Both the position numbers and the translations under genes were made by a program. 64,000 nucleotides of DNA. Origin: [Bacillus] enclensis (lineage in GTDB: Bacteria > Bacillota > Bacilli > Bacillales > Bacillaceae_B). The notes below the pieces were generated by a model. That model made no database searches and had not been told where the DNA came from. It was given only the letters and a program-made list of their open reading frames with translations. The DNA lies in NCBI RefSeq assembly GCF_001456935.1, contig NZ_KQ758482.1, positions 538,249 to 602,248 on the forward strand, written 5' to 3'. Below are positions 7,891 through 17,200 of the stretch, one piece after another; position 1 is the first letter of the stretch, and each line of letters opens with the position of its first letter.

Positions 7891-8523
7891 TCATTTATCA
7901 TTGGAATTATTCAGCTGTGCGCCACTGGGACTCTCCCCATGACCCGTTTCAAATCTCCCTCTGGTACGCACGGTTTCAAATCCCAGACGTTCATATAAGC
8001 GGATGGCTCCAGGATTGTTTTGATTGACGTGCAGGGTGACCGAATTTATACCGTCTTGACGGCATTCTTCCAGGCATTTGCAGGTGAGTGAGGCAGCGAT
8101 CCCTTTCCCCCGCCATTCCGGGATTACTCCGACTTGAATGATGTACGCTTTTGTGTTAGGAAATTCAGGGTCGGTATCCAGTGCAATAAATCCTGCTGCT
8201 TGGTTGTCGACAGCGGCAAGGTAGGACTGTGCTTTGAGGAAGGTAGGACTGGACGCAATCCACCCGACCCATTTATCCATTGACCACCCCGGAAATCCCG
8301 GCCGGTCCTTGAAAGACGCATCATATACTTCATAAAAGTCCGCCTTCGAAGTGGATGACCAACTTTGGAATCGTAAAGGTACAGACGTGTTGATTTGAGG
8401 AATTTCTTTTAGCTCATGCTCCATTACATATTCTTGAAAAATCAACTTGAATCCTTTTTCTTTATACTCCTGAATGATTTCTTCAGTAATATTTTCACAT
8501 TTAATCGACGTCACGTTTTCCAT
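7891..8523 (-). CDS. GNAT acetyltransferase with repeat-encoded tail
   Basis: 210 residues. GVIPEWRGKGIAASLTCKCLEEC is the acetyl-CoA loop and NNPGAIRLYERLGFETV the final GNAT strand-helix. TTTAGGAGGTCGGGCAAA gives a strong SD. The last ~18 residues (HGESPSGAQLN...) are encoded by sequence matching the GGGTC/GACCC repeat family (TCCCCATGACCCG at 7935-7947), so the tail may have been changed by a repeat insertion. Followed by the second GNAT gene with a nine-base gap. Confidence 0.85.
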   Translation of the reverse strand: MENVTSIKCENITEEIIQEYKEKGFKLIFQEYVMEHELKEIPQINTSVPLRFQSWSSTSKADFYEVYDASFKDRPGFPGWSMDKWVGWIASSPTFLKAQSYLAAVDNQAAGFIALDTDPEFPNTKAYIIQVGVIPEWRGKGIAASLTCKCLEECRQDGINSVTLHVNQNNPGAIRLYERLGFETVRTRGRFETGHGESPSGAQLNNSNDK

Positions 8524-8598
8524 TTTGCCCGACCTCCTAAAGGAATGCGCTAATTACCTGATTTTAAGTTATCTTATATCGCCAGTTTCCCTGCTGTT

Positions 8599-8625
8599 TG
8601 GGGCACGGGACCTGTCCCCGCGGCT
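8599..8625. repeat. GGGTC/GACCC hairpin element, copy 1
   Basis: GGGGCACGGGACCTGTCCCC followed by GCGGCTC. It shares ACCTGTCCCC with the copies at 11246, 23676, 27837 and (inverted) 22188. It sits directly against the stop of the Lrp gene. Confidence 0.7.
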
Positions 8626-9035
8626 CACTTATTAATTACGATCGAGAGCTTGTAGCTGACGAGATCACTCAGTTTTGTAAGGAATTCATCCAGTATTTCG
8701 TTGTTCTGAAATTTGCATTCGAGGAGATAGCAGCTTTCTCCGCTGACTTTATAATTGTTTATGACACATTCAGTGTTGTCCTTGACGAAAGACAGATATG
8801 GTTGATGATTTGCACTTCTCAAGAAGATTTGGAGAATGGCATGCACCGTATACCCCATCTTCTTCTGATTGATAGTGATGGTATAGCCCTCAATGATGCC
8901 GCTGTCCTCCAATTTTGCCACCCTGGCTGAGGCAGCGGGTGCGGTCAAGTGGACTTTACCGCCTAATTCTTTCATCGTGATCCGGCTGTTTTGGGACAAT
9001 TCTTCAATAATTTTCAAATCCGTCTGATCAATCAT
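8625..9035 (-). CDS. Lrp/AsnC family transcriptional regulator
   Basis: 136 residues from ATG 9035, preceded by AAAGGAGTTGGGCC; the upstream in-frame ATG at 9113 has no SD. MIDQTDLKIIEELSQNSRITMKELG and AASARVAKLEDSGIIEGY form the classic Lrp winged HTH. The rest is a RAM ligand-binding domain (AILQIFLRS, VSGESCYLLECKF). Such proteins respond to amino acids. It is divergent from the metallo-hydrolase at 9166, a plausible target. A repeat element abuts its stop. Confidence 0.9.
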   Translation of the reverse strand: MIDQTDLKIIEELSQNSRITMKELGGKVHLTAPAASARVAKLEDSGIIEGYTITINQKKMGYTVHAILQIFLRSANHQPYLSFVKDNTECVINNYKVSGESCYLLECKFQNNEILDEFLTKLSDLVSYKLSIVINK

Positions 9036-9165
9036 CGGCCCAACTCCTTTCATTAATAAAGTAAAACGGGCAAAACACTTTCGTTCCATTATGTATTGCA
9101 TTTGTGTTCTCATATAAAATATACATTGTACTAAGGATTTTATAAAGATAAGGAGCGAATGAGTG

Positions 9166-9927
9166 ATGAAGTTACAACTAATTAGAAATGCAACCTTGAT
9201 TGTTCATTATGCCGGAAGGAAATTCCTGATCGATCCATTCCTTGCTGAAAAGGGCAGCTACCCTCCTTTCCCGAATTCAGTTAGGCAGGATCAACAAAAC
9301 CCATTGATCGGTCTGCCGGTTTCAAACGAGGAAATCGTAAAGGACATCGATGCTGTCATCGTGACACATCTGCATCCGGATCACTATGACGAAGCAGCCA
9401 AAGAAATCCTTCCTAAAGATATTAAAATGTTTGTTCAAAGTGAAGAAGACGCAAGCGCAGTGAAAAATGACGGTTTTCAACATGTAGAAGTACTGGGAGA
9501 GAACTCTTCATTCGATGATATTCAACTAACCAAAACAAAAGGCGAGCACGGCCGTGGTGAAATCCTGAAATTTGCCGGTCCGGTATGCGGTGTCGTCTTT
9601 AAACACACAGATGAAAAAATCCTTTATGTAGCAGGAGATACGGTCTGGTACGCCGGAGTCCGCGAAGAAATCGAGACCCACCAGCCTGATATCGTCGTGG
9701 TAAACGCCGGTGACAACCAATTCATTGAAGGCGGATCCCTCGTCATGGGGAAGCAGGATGTTCTTGAAACAGCAGAGGCTGCCCAAGACGCCACCATCAT
9801 TGCGGTACACATGGAAGCAGTCAACCACTGGACACTATCAAGAAAAGAACTTAGAAAATTTGCAGAAGAAAAAGGAATTTCTTCGCATGTGATTGTGCCT
9901 GAGGATGGGGAGACTTTTACTTTCTGA
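9166..9927 (+). CDS. metallo-beta-lactamase-fold hydrolase
   Basis: 253 residues. THLHPDH (67-73) is the HxHxDH metal motif; LYVAGDTVWY carries the next Asp ligand and AVHMEAVNHW the later His. N-terminal LIRNATLIVHYAGRKFLIDPFL resembles the UlaG/UPF0173-type branch acting on small cyclic or phosphorylated substrates. AAGGAG at 9150 serves ATG 9166 or the adjacent GTG 9163. Divergent from the Lrp gene. Substrate unknown. Confidence 0.85.
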   Translation: MKLQLIRNATLIVHYAGRKFLIDPFLAEKGSYPPFPNSVRQDQQNPLIGLPVSNEEIVKDIDAVIVTHLHPDHYDEAAKEILPKDIKMFVQSEEDASAVKNDGFQHVEVLGENSSFDDIQLTKTKGEHGRGEILKFAGPVCGVVFKHTDEKILYVAGDTVWYAGVREEIETHQPDIVVVNAGDNQFIEGGSLVMGKQDVLETAEAAQDATIIAVHMEAVNHWTLSRKELRKFAEEKGISSHVIVPEDGETFTF

Positions 9928-9966
9928 TTTTGAGCATTGCCAATACCGTGCTGAGGGACGGGCCTT

Positions 9967-10004
9967 TAAAAACAGACGGACTCAGCATGAGCCGTCTGTT
10001 TTTT
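9967..10004 (+). terminator. Rho-independent terminator
   Basis: ACAGACGGaCTC ... GAGcCGTCTGT stem (9972-9999) flanked by A and T runs; works in both directions, serving the hydrolase and the zinc-ribbon gene. Confidence 0.9.
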
Positions 10005-10042
10005 GTTATTATTTTAAAAAATCATTGCTCAGATACATGGGC

Positions 10043-10228
10043 CTAACTGAATTTTTCGGTGTTCCTTACCTTAAGAAGCAAAATCGTCCCGCAGTCCAAA
10101 CAGAAACAAGCATCGACTGGCGAGTTTTTCAGTACGGAATGCTTTCGAAACATGGCACCATAACCCTTAAATTCCCCGGCAGCATTTCTCCGGGACAGGC
10201 ACTCTGGACAAGTTCTTGTCTCGTTCAT
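10043..10228 (-). CDS. small zinc-ribbon protein (61 aa)
   Basis: CPEC near residue 8 and CLDCG near residue 44 make one two-knuckle zinc ribbon; EFKGYGAM between them is shared with a group of small Bacillus zinc-ribbon proteins. AAAGGGGGAAAAAT precedes the ATG. It follows the SdpI-like gene by 12 bases and may be cotranscribed with it. Function unknown. Confidence 0.8.
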   Translation of the reverse strand: MNETRTCPECLSRRNAAGEFKGYGAMFRKHSVLKNSPVDACFCLDCGTILLLKVRNTEKFS

Positions 10229-10240
10229 ATTTTTCCCCCT

Positions 10241-10852
10241 TTACAATTTGGATAAATGAAGCTGATAGGCTCTGTATGCCCTGGATAAGGCCGTCACAAG
10301 CGTTATGACCAAGACCGCAAAGAAGCTGATCAGCATGAAGGTACCTTGAAGGAATACACAGAGAAACATGATGATGCCCCCCCAGAACAGCGGGTATGCG
10401 AACGGTCTGAGTGTGATGTTCCAGATTTGTTGTGTTGAATTTTTTTGTGATGCGGGTTGGTCTATGGTGTTCAGTTGGAATCTAGGAAGGGTGTTGGCAG
10501 TGGTAATCAGGACCGTCCCCACGAGAACCGGAAGCAGCCTTAATAAGTCTAATTCTGTTCCGGAAGCCAGCAGAAGCAGCCCGATATGCAGGATCAATAA
10601 AATGAGAATGAGGGATACAAAGATGTAGTCCATTCCCTTCTTGAATCTTGAGAAAAAATCGCCCTGTTTTAAGAGAACCGGCATAGTGAAGAGCTGGATG
10701 GCAACCAACATCATTGTGGACGGGATCGCAAAAAGAATGACCTCTTCCGGTCCATAAGAAGAATCCATTGTTCCAATGCCATTAACGTAAAGATAGATAC
10801 TTACCGCAAATGTTGAAACCGTCAAAAAACTGATAAAGAACTTACTGTTCAT
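10241..10852 (-). CDS. SdpI-like membrane protein
   Basis: 203 residues with about six membrane helices. In LITTANTLPRFQLN followed by QQIWNITLRPFAYPLFWGG the GNxLPK...N...W..T pattern of the SdpI family is recognisable. In B. subtilis SdpI gives immunity to the SdpC toxin and senses it by binding SdpR. Its ATG overlaps the stop of an SdpR-type regulator (ATGA at 10849-10852), the same order as sdpRI. No toxin gene lies nearby. Similarity judged by motif and context only. Confidence 0.7.
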   Translation of the reverse strand: MNSKFFISFLTVSTFAVSIYLYVNGIGTMDSSYGPEEVILFAIPSTMMLVAIQLFTMPVLLKQGDFFSRFKKGMDYIFVSLILILLILHIGLLLLASGTELDLLRLLPVLVGTVLITTANTLPRFQLNTIDQPASQKNSTQQIWNITLRPFAYPLFWGGIIMFLCVFLQGTFMLISFFAVLVITLVTALSRAYRAYQLHLSKL

Positions 10853-11124
10853 TCGTTCTCCCCCCTGGAATTAAATTGTACTACCCATTTCAAGACATCC
10901 TGAAAAACCGATGAATTCAACGAATAATACACAAATTGCCCCTTCTTGAACGCATACACCAATTCGGCATGTTTTAACACCGATAAATGCTGCGAGATCC
11001 CCGGTTTGCTGATGTCAAAATGCTCCGCAATCTCACCTGCTGTCAAATCCCCCTTCCGCAGAAGGTCCAGGATCTTTCTTCTATTCTCATCCGAAAGGGC
11101 CTTAAACAACTCGTTGATCGACAA
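10849..11124 (-). CDS. ArsR-family regulator, SdpR-like
   Basis: 91 residues. LFKALSDENRRKILDLLRKGDLTAGEIAEHFDISKPGISQHLSVLKHAELV is a near-typical SdpR winged HTH; no metal-binding Cys is present, which argues against a metal sensor. KKGAQFVYYSLN-like wing (KKGQFVYYSLNSS) follows. SdpR represses sdpRI and is held at the membrane by SdpI when toxin is bound. GGAGGGACGGACTTGTCG precedes the ATG. The upstream promoter is consensus and overlaps AT-rich repeats. Confidence 0.85.
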   Translation of the reverse strand: MSINELFKALSDENRRKILDLLRKGDLTAGEIAEHFDISKPGISQHLSVLKHAELVYAFKKGQFVYYSLNSSVFQDVLKWVVQFNSRGENE

Positions 11125-11146
11125 GTCCGTCCCTCCTTTTTTATTA

Positions 11147-11199
11147 TTTAAGTGTTTACTTAATTACTTAAATTATATATGTATGGAATGAAATGTCAA
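11147..11199 (-). promoter_or_regulatory. promoter and operator of the SdpRI-like operon
   Basis: Minus strand: TTGACA (11194-11199), 16-base spacer, TATAAT (11172-11177). Just downstream lie TTAAGTAATTAAGTAA and CACTTAAATAA (11147-11171), repeated TTAA half sites overlapping the start of transcription, a good place for autorepression. Confidence 0.7.
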
Positions 11200-11245
11200 T
11201 GATTATGTTAATGTTTTCCTAAAAAAGAGAACAGGCTTAAAAATC

Positions 11246-11272
11246 GGGTCAACGTACCTGTCCCCATGACCC
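11246..11272. repeat. GGGTC/GACCC hairpin element, copy 2
   Basis: GGGTCAACGTACCTGTCCCC then ATGACCC. It contains the stop codon of the LysR gene, so the last five residues (GQVR after SW) are repeat-encoded. Confidence 0.8.
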
Positions 11273-12142
11273 GCTTTTTACTGTTTTTACGAAAAGCTGT
11301 GAAGTCGGCGGCAGGGACTGCTCACGGTCAAGGCTGACCAACGCGATTTCTCTGTATAATACAGGCACATCGTTTGGTTCGAGCTTTACCAATATCCCTT
11401 TTTTAATGAGTTGCGATACCATGGATTCCGTGAGCAATGCTGCTCCCATTTCTTGTCGGATGAAGTCCAATGCGGTAGCCGGCGGTAATTCAATTGAGTC
11501 GGTTCCGAAGTGTATATGCGTCTTCTGCAAATGTTTACTCTCTTCGCTCCAATCGGTCATGATGTATGGTTTGCCGCTAGCAAAAATATCTTCTATTCCG
11601 TAACCCTTCATTCCGGTTAATGGGTGACTGTGATGAGCGACGAAGACGAGGGTTTCTTTGATTGTATGCAGCTTCTTCAGGTCTTTATTAAAAAACGGAG
11701 ATGTGATTAACCCCATTTTAACGAATCCATCATAAAGCATGTCGATGATTTGCTGGTTATGGCCTGTATGGATGGTCACATCGATGTCAGGAAAACGATG
11801 CTGCATCTCCATCAATATAGAGGTGAAAGGACCGGTTGTAAAAGTCGGGAGCGTCCCAATCGCGATCTCCCCCCTTGTCCCTTCTTTAATAGAAAGCGCC
11901 CTTTCTTTGCCTTTAATCAGGATTTCAAGTGCCTGTCTTGCATATGGAAGGAAACCCTTCCCTAACTCTGTCAGCACCATCCGTTTACCTGAACGGACAA
12001 AAAGATATCCGCCGACATCTTTCTCTAACTCTTTTATCCTCAGGCTGATTGTCGGCTGGGACACATCCAGATATCTCGAAGCCTTGCTGTATGACCCGAG
12101 CCTCGCTACAAGCTCGAATGCTTTTAACTGATTGATCTCCAT
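11249..12142 (-). CDS. LysR-family transcriptional regulator
   Basis: 297 residues from ATG 12142 (GGAGTGGTTGGA upstream). MEINQLKAFELVARLGSYSKASRYLDVSQPTISLRIKELEKDVG is the LysR winged HTH; residues from about 90 form the periplasmic-binding-like effector domain (GEIAIGTLPTFTTGPFTSILMEMQHRFPDIDVTIHTG). Divergent from a methyltransferase 116 bases away. The C-terminus ends in a hairpin repeat, giving the tail GQVR that resembles GQVP of the protein ending at 27840. Effector unknown. Confidence 0.9.
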   Translation of the reverse strand: MEINQLKAFELVARLGSYSKASRYLDVSQPTISLRIKELEKDVGGYLFVRSGKRMVLTELGKGFLPYARQALEILIKGKERALSIKEGTRGEIAIGTLPTFTTGPFTSILMEMQHRFPDIDVTIHTGHNQQIIDMLYDGFVKMGLITSPFFNKDLKKLHTIKETLVFVAHHSHPLTGMKGYGIEDIFASGKPYIMTDWSEESKHLQKTHIHFGTDSIELPPATALDFIRQEMGAALLTESMVSQLIKKGILVKLEPNDVPVLYREIALVSLDREQSLPPTSQLFVKTVKSGSWGQVR

Positions 12143-12185
12143 TCCAACCACTCCATACTATAAAAATATTCAATAGTAACTATAA

Positions 12186-12214
12186 CTTATATACGATTGT
12201 TTAATAGATATAAG
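12186..12214. promoter_or_regulatory. inverted repeat between LysR and methyltransferase genes
   Basis: CTTATAT (12186-12192) and ATATAAG (12208-12214) with a 15-base centre, in the shared divergent promoter region. The dyad has the size of a LysR-type site. Confidence 0.4.
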
Positions 12215-12257
12215 AAAATTATAGTGTAAATACAGTAACTTTAGGAGGTATTTTTTT

Positions 12258-12881
12258 ATGAATCTCAAAACAAGATTCCAGAACATCATTGATAACCAGT
12301 ACGGACTGCCCACTGGACTGCTCGGACGTTTTATCGGGGAAAAGATGATTCGCCAGCATCAACCGGAAACTCTTTGGACCATACAAAATTTAAAGCTTCA
12401 GCAGAATGAACGTGTCCTGGAGGTCGGCTGCGGGGCAGGTTTTGCATTAAAACAGATCTCCTCGATGAATGGCGGTCACCATGTGATCGGGTTGGATCTG
12501 TCAGTAACCCTCATTCACTCCGCTGCGTTGCGCAACAAGAAAGCAATCAGGCAGCATCGGATAAAGTTAGTCCACGGCAGTGTCGATGAAATGCCTTTTT
12601 ATGATGACCAATTTTCAGCAGTGTACAGCATCCATTCAGTTTATTTTTGGAAAGATCTATTCAGTTCTTTTGAAGAAATACACAGGGTGCTGAAGCCTGG
12701 AGGCAGAGTCATAATTACACTTTGTGACGGGAAAGACGGAGATGAATGGGCTTCGGTTAAACAAATGATTCATAGGGAACTGATCCCGGTGATGGAAAGT
12801 TTAAATTTTTCGGAGGTCGGAGTATTGGCCGGACCAGTTTCGCGGGGGTATCAGACGGTGGCTGTGATTGGGGTGAAGTGA
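12258..12881 (+). CDS. class I SAM-dependent methyltransferase
   Basis: 207 residues. RVLEVGCGAGFALKQIS (52-68) is SAM motif I, HVIGLDLS motif II, and VYSIHSVYFWKDLFSSFEEIHRVLKPGGRVIIT covers motifs IV-VI, as in the UbiE/Methyltransf_11 group. TAGGAGG precedes the ATG. Divergent from a LysR regulator, so probably its target. Substrate unknown. Confidence 0.85.
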   Translation: MNLKTRFQNIIDNQYGLPTGLLGRFIGEKMIRQHQPETLWTIQNLKLQQNERVLEVGCGAGFALKQISSMNGGHHVIGLDLSVTLIHSAALRNKKAIRQHRIKLVHGSVDEMPFYDDQFSAVYSIHSVYFWKDLFSSFEEIHRVLKPGGRVIITLCDGKDGDEWASVKQMIHRELIPVMESLNFSEVGVLAGPVSRGYQTVAVIGVK

Positions 12882-13010
12882 GAATCTCCTTGAAAAGTTA
12901 TGATAGTTTGACTGTTTTAATGTAAAAGAGAGAGGATTTCTATCAAAATTAATTCTTAAGTCAATTTTGCAGGGACATTATAATTAAGACTATGAATATA
13001 CAAATAGTTA

Positions 13011-13130
13011 TCGTGCAGATTGCGGGATAATTGCGCAGGAATCTGAATAATTAAGCCACTTCCCGGATAATTGCGCCGGAATTTAAATTATTGCGCCACT
13101 TTGGCTGATATTCGCGCCACTTGTCGAATA
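13011..13130. repeat. 20-bp periodic array B (core TTGCGCC)
   Basis: Six units start at 13011, 13031, 13051, 13071, 13091 and 13111, most beginning TTGCGC and ending in ATAA. On the minus strand the unit reads AAGTGGCGCAATTATTC, very like the leader of arrays F and G. The gene-free region 12882-13249 holds nothing else clear. Confidence 0.85.
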
Positions 13131-13249
13131 ATCTTTGCGCGTGGAACTGACTTACCGGGTCCAGGCCCACGCTATATTATATGATGTAACATATCCAACT
13201 CAGAGTAGTTTGGAGTCTTCATTGCCGAGTCCTACTTTGCCGCCCACTT

Positions 13250-13675
13250 CTATCTTCTTCTTACTCCGCCCTCCCTATCCACTGCCGCCACAGCCTCAAT
13301 TTCCACCAACTGTTGTTCATACCCCAGCACCGTAACACCCGATAAGGTGCTCGGGACATCGTGTTCGCCAAACTCTTCGCGAATCGCGCTCCAGGAAGCT
13401 ACTAAATCTGAGCGGTCCGCTGAAGCAACCAGCACTCTCGTATAGACCACATCCTCCAAGGCTGCATCACTCTCTTTTAACACTTCCTTCAAATTCTCCA
13501 CACACAATTTTGCCTGCTGTTCATATGTACTTGGATGTAGAACGTTCCCTTCCTTATCCAGGGGGCACGCCCCTGCCAAAAACAAAACATCTATCCCGGC
13601 AGGAATGCTGCTTGCATAGGCATAATCGACGGATGCCAAATTGCCGGAACGAATGAATGTTATTTTTTTCTCCAT
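13250..13675 (-). CDS. RidA/YjgF/UK114 family protein
   Basis: 141 residues. FLAGACPLDKEGN and YEQQAKLCVENLKEVLKESDAALEDVVYTRVLVA are typical RidA stretches; GVTVLGYEQQLVEIEAVAAVD is the last conserved strand. The catalytic Arg of true enamine deaminases is usually within TRVFL...P; here TRVLV has it, but the EIE end differs a little, so it may be an archaeal/other RidA subgroup. It lies 30 bases after the YciI-like gene. Confidence 0.85.
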   Translation of the reverse strand: MEKKITFIRSGNLASVDYAYASSIPAGIDVLFLAGACPLDKEGNVLHPSTYEQQAKLCVENLKEVLKESDAALEDVVYTRVLVASADRSDLVASWSAIREEFGEHDVPSTLSGVTVLGYEQQLVEIEAVAAVDREGGVRRR

Positions 13676-13705
13676 AGTATTTCCCCCTTGTTATCAGTCA
13701 ACACG

Positions 13706-14056
13706 CTAAAATACCTGCCGCAATTCAATCTGACCTTCCCCTTCTCCCTGGGGATCCGGCATCCTCATCGCCCATTTGAGCGCTTCTTCCTTAGACTTCA
13801 CATCAATCAGAATGAATCCGGCAATCAAGTCGTTTGATTCTTTAAAAGGTCCTTCCGTAAATACAGGCTTTTCATCAGGATCAGGATACGAAATGCGTAT
13901 CCCATCTGAACTTGGGTGAAGTCCCTTAGCCATAATCCGAACCCCAGCTTCAACTAATTCTTCATTGTACTTCGTCATGGCATCCATCAGTTCCTGGCTC
14001 GGAAGGTTTCCGGCTTCAGAATTTTTCGAGGCTTTGACGATTAGCATAAACAGCAT
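13706..14056 (-). CDS. YciI-family (YCII/DGPF domain) protein
   Basis: 116 residues. MLFMLIVKASKNSEAG, KGLHPSSDGIRIS, FTEGPFKESNDLIAGFILIDVKSKEEALKWAMRMP is the standard DGPF/YCII pattern, a ferredoxin-like fold often near sigma-ECF and RidA genes. AAGGAGGATAG precedes the ATG. Cotranscribed with the RidA gene. Biochemical role unknown. Confidence 0.85.
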   Translation of the reverse strand: MLFMLIVKASKNSEAGNLPSQELMDAMTKYNEELVEAGVRIMAKGLHPSSDGIRISYPDPDEKPVFTEGPFKESNDLIAGFILIDVKSKEEALKWAMRMPDPQGEGEGQIELRQVF

Positions 14057-14216
14057 AATCTATCCTCCTTCTTTAACCTTATAAAATCCGGTATCTTTAA
14101 ATCCTATCCTTTCAAATATTCTATAAAGCAGAAGGGTTTTCCTCTATATCCCTCTCGGTTAAAGGGTGATCTTCTTCCCCGCTGCAACATTTCCATCATA
14201 TTTTCAAATTAAAAAT

Positions 14217-14257
14217 GGTGCCAAGCCCCTCCCGTTCACAACGGGTACCTGACACCA
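14217..14257. repeat. GGTGCC-type hairpin repeat after the phosphatase gene
   Basis: GGTGCCAAG ... CCCGTTCACAACGGG ... CTGACACC, a stem-loop with internal CCCGTT/AACGGG arms. It lies 8 bases past the stop at 14265 and may end transcription; GGTGCC/GGCACC elements are common in Bacillus genomes. Confidence 0.6.
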
Positions 14258-14264
14258 ATCCATC

Positions 14265-17200
14265 CTACTCTTCTTCAGCGTCTTTCAGATCGTATTCTTC
14301 ATTCAGCACACTGAACTCATCAATCACATCGCCGTCTGATGTGCGGGTGATGAATGTGATGGTATCCTTATCCACCTTCGCACTCATATAGACTGCAATG
14401 TTTTCCATGTTGACGTATTCAAATTTCTCATCTGCCGCTGCATCGTAGTGCTTTCTACCGGTAGTGCCTGCAACGACATAGACGGTACCATTTTCATCCT
14501 CCTTGCCTTCTTTCAGTTTCTTAGTTCTGCCGTACGCATGATCGTGACCGGAGAAGACGATGTCGATTCCAAGTTCATCTGCTACCGGGGGCAGTTTTTC
14601 CTTCATGATTTCATTGCCGCCGAACGGATTAGTATAGTACGGAGGCTTATGGGTGACGAGTATTTTCCATGGTTTATCTGAACTCTTCATATCTTTTTTC
14701 AGCCATTCCAATTGTTGATCTAATACTTTATCGTCACTTGTAAATCCAAGCACGCTAATGTGCATGTTATGATAATCGACTGAATACGTACCGCCTTTGT
14801 CCGTATCCGGACCATTCGTCGGTGAGCCCAGGATGGCTTTTGCTGTACTGGCATCACTGTCTCCCATATATTCATGATTACCAAGGGCTGATACAAGATT
14901 AGTCGTACGGATATTATCGTATTGACTCATCACTCCCAATACATCATCCCATTGGGTGAATTTAGAAGATTCATCGACGAGGTCTCCGACATGGATCATA
15001 AATGCCGAATCCTGTCCGTTGATATTGGAAAGAATCTGGTCAAACAGGCTTAAGTCGGACGGTGATTGGGTGTCCCCCAATACCGAGAACTCAAATTGAT
15101 TTTTTCTTTTCAGCGTAGTGAATTCCTGCATATCACTCCAGGTCTCCCCATTCCCGACCCGGTAAACGTAGGTCGTGTCCTGTTTCAGTTTCTTCAAAGT
15201 AACCTGATTCACGCGTGCGATGCCATTCTTGGTAATATCCAACTCCCCGGAGAATACTTGATTGCTCCATGATCCCTTTGCGGTGAGAAGGCCCTTATCA
15301 CCTTTCTTGTCATAATCCTTTTTCCTTGCATATTGGATGACCGGTGTCTCGCCTTTTCCTAACGGGCTCGACATCCAGGTAAAGCTTTTCGATTTATATG
15401 GGTCATCGGTGGTCGGTGAAATAATATTTTTTATTTCATCCTCCTCCACTAAAGCCGGGTACGTCTGTGTTTCCATCTTGAATGAATATTTTCCGTCTTT
15501 CACTGAGAACAAGCTGATGTTTTTGATCTCATTTGTGAGCGAATCCACGAGGAGTGAACCGTCGTCATTTGTTTTCCCAAGAAGTTCATCGTTTCCTTCG
15601 ATTGTCGCAAAAACTTCAGCTCCACTGACAGGTTTGCCTTCCTGATCCATTACCTGGATATGTGCAGGCTCTCCGATTAACAGTGGTTCCGCTTCGACTT
15701 TAAGCGCAGCCTCTACTTCCACACTGAGCGGTTTCATCGAATAGGTCGGGATGAATGTCTCTTCCCGAGGTTGAACATAGGTGGTTTCCCCCTCGATCAA
15801 CTCCACATTCACTTTGCTGCCTTCTTTCGTGGATGCCGGCACCCTTATCGGAATAATGGCTGCTTCTTCTGTTCCGACGGTTTTCCCGCTGTTTTCGAGA
15901 TGCAGGGTCAGGATACCCGTTTTATCATCATAGCTTGATGTGCTTCCAGCGAAGCCCGGTGAAAAGATGATGTCTTCCACTGTAAAATTCCGATCCACTT
16001 TCAATGACAAGGCAGATTCAGAGATTTCAGCTGGATTTGTTGCTTTCACAGCCAGTTCAAAGGTATCCCCTAAATATGCTTTCTCTTCAGCTTGATCGAT
16101 TTCAATCTTTGGAGACCCAGTATTGACTGTAAAATATGCTGTTTTAACCGCCTGATTCCCAAATTTATCAGGCACCATCAGCGTGATTTGATGGGTACCA
16201 TCCGCCCACCCTAATCCGCTGAGAGAGATTGAGCCATCCATATCATAGGAAAAGTGTCCCTTACGCTTGGAATACTCATTGCCGTCCACGTACAGTTTGA
16301 TCTTTTCCCAATCGATACCCGTTTTGTAAGGATCGTCTTCATACTCACGGACGTCTGCTTTTATATTCACCGAGCTGGTGGTATATTCCTTGTCTTCCGC
16401 ATTTATGGACTCAATGACCGGAGAATACAGGTCATCAACTTTTTCTCCGTACACCGCACGTATATTATCAATATAAAGAGACCCTTTCGTCATAGGTCCT
16501 GTGATGCCGGATTTCGTCGACATCATTCTGATAGCCTGGGTCCCGGAGATCTTGAATGGTCCTGTAAAGGATGCCGGGATCTCTGCCTCGATGTATTTCC
16601 ATCCAACCCAGTCAATCCCGGGCTTCTCAGCGGTCAGATTAACGGATTGATTCTTGTTATTCCCATCCACAATCAGCATCCGGAGCCAGTACCCGTGTGC
16701 TTCCGGCGTTGCGTATACCCACATGCCGATGCTTTGCGGATCCCCTTCGATCTCGGTATTCACTCCCGGACCGGCGTAAACTCCGAGGGTCGTCCCTGTT
16801 TGGGCACCGGTGAAATCATAATCAAGCTTAAGTGACTGATCCCCAAATCGTACGGGTTCTGGATACTCCGCCAGGCTCAGGCTTCCTTTTTCTCCCCGGT
16901 TCGCTGTTGATGTCTTCCATGTACCTAAGTCCTCTTCGAAGTCAAAAAGCACCTGTGGAAGCATTCCTACAGAGATCTTCAACTCAGCTGTCAAATCTGT
17001 ACCCTTCAGCCGGGCTGTGATGGTGCCGCTCACACTCTCATCCCCCGTATGGAGGACACCTTCCTCATCAATCGTGCCTAATCCTTCCGGTATGTCAAAC
17101 TCAATGTCTTCCAACTTCCAATCGACTATCCGTTTTTCATATTTTGTTTGAAAACCTAACGGGATTTCACTGTTTCTGGCTGCCGTCAGTTCAGGGGAAG

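Noticed and set aside
13135-13335. 66-codon plus-strand ORF
   Set aside because: Overlaps the 3' end of the RidA gene on the other strand, proline-rich shadow sequence, no SD.
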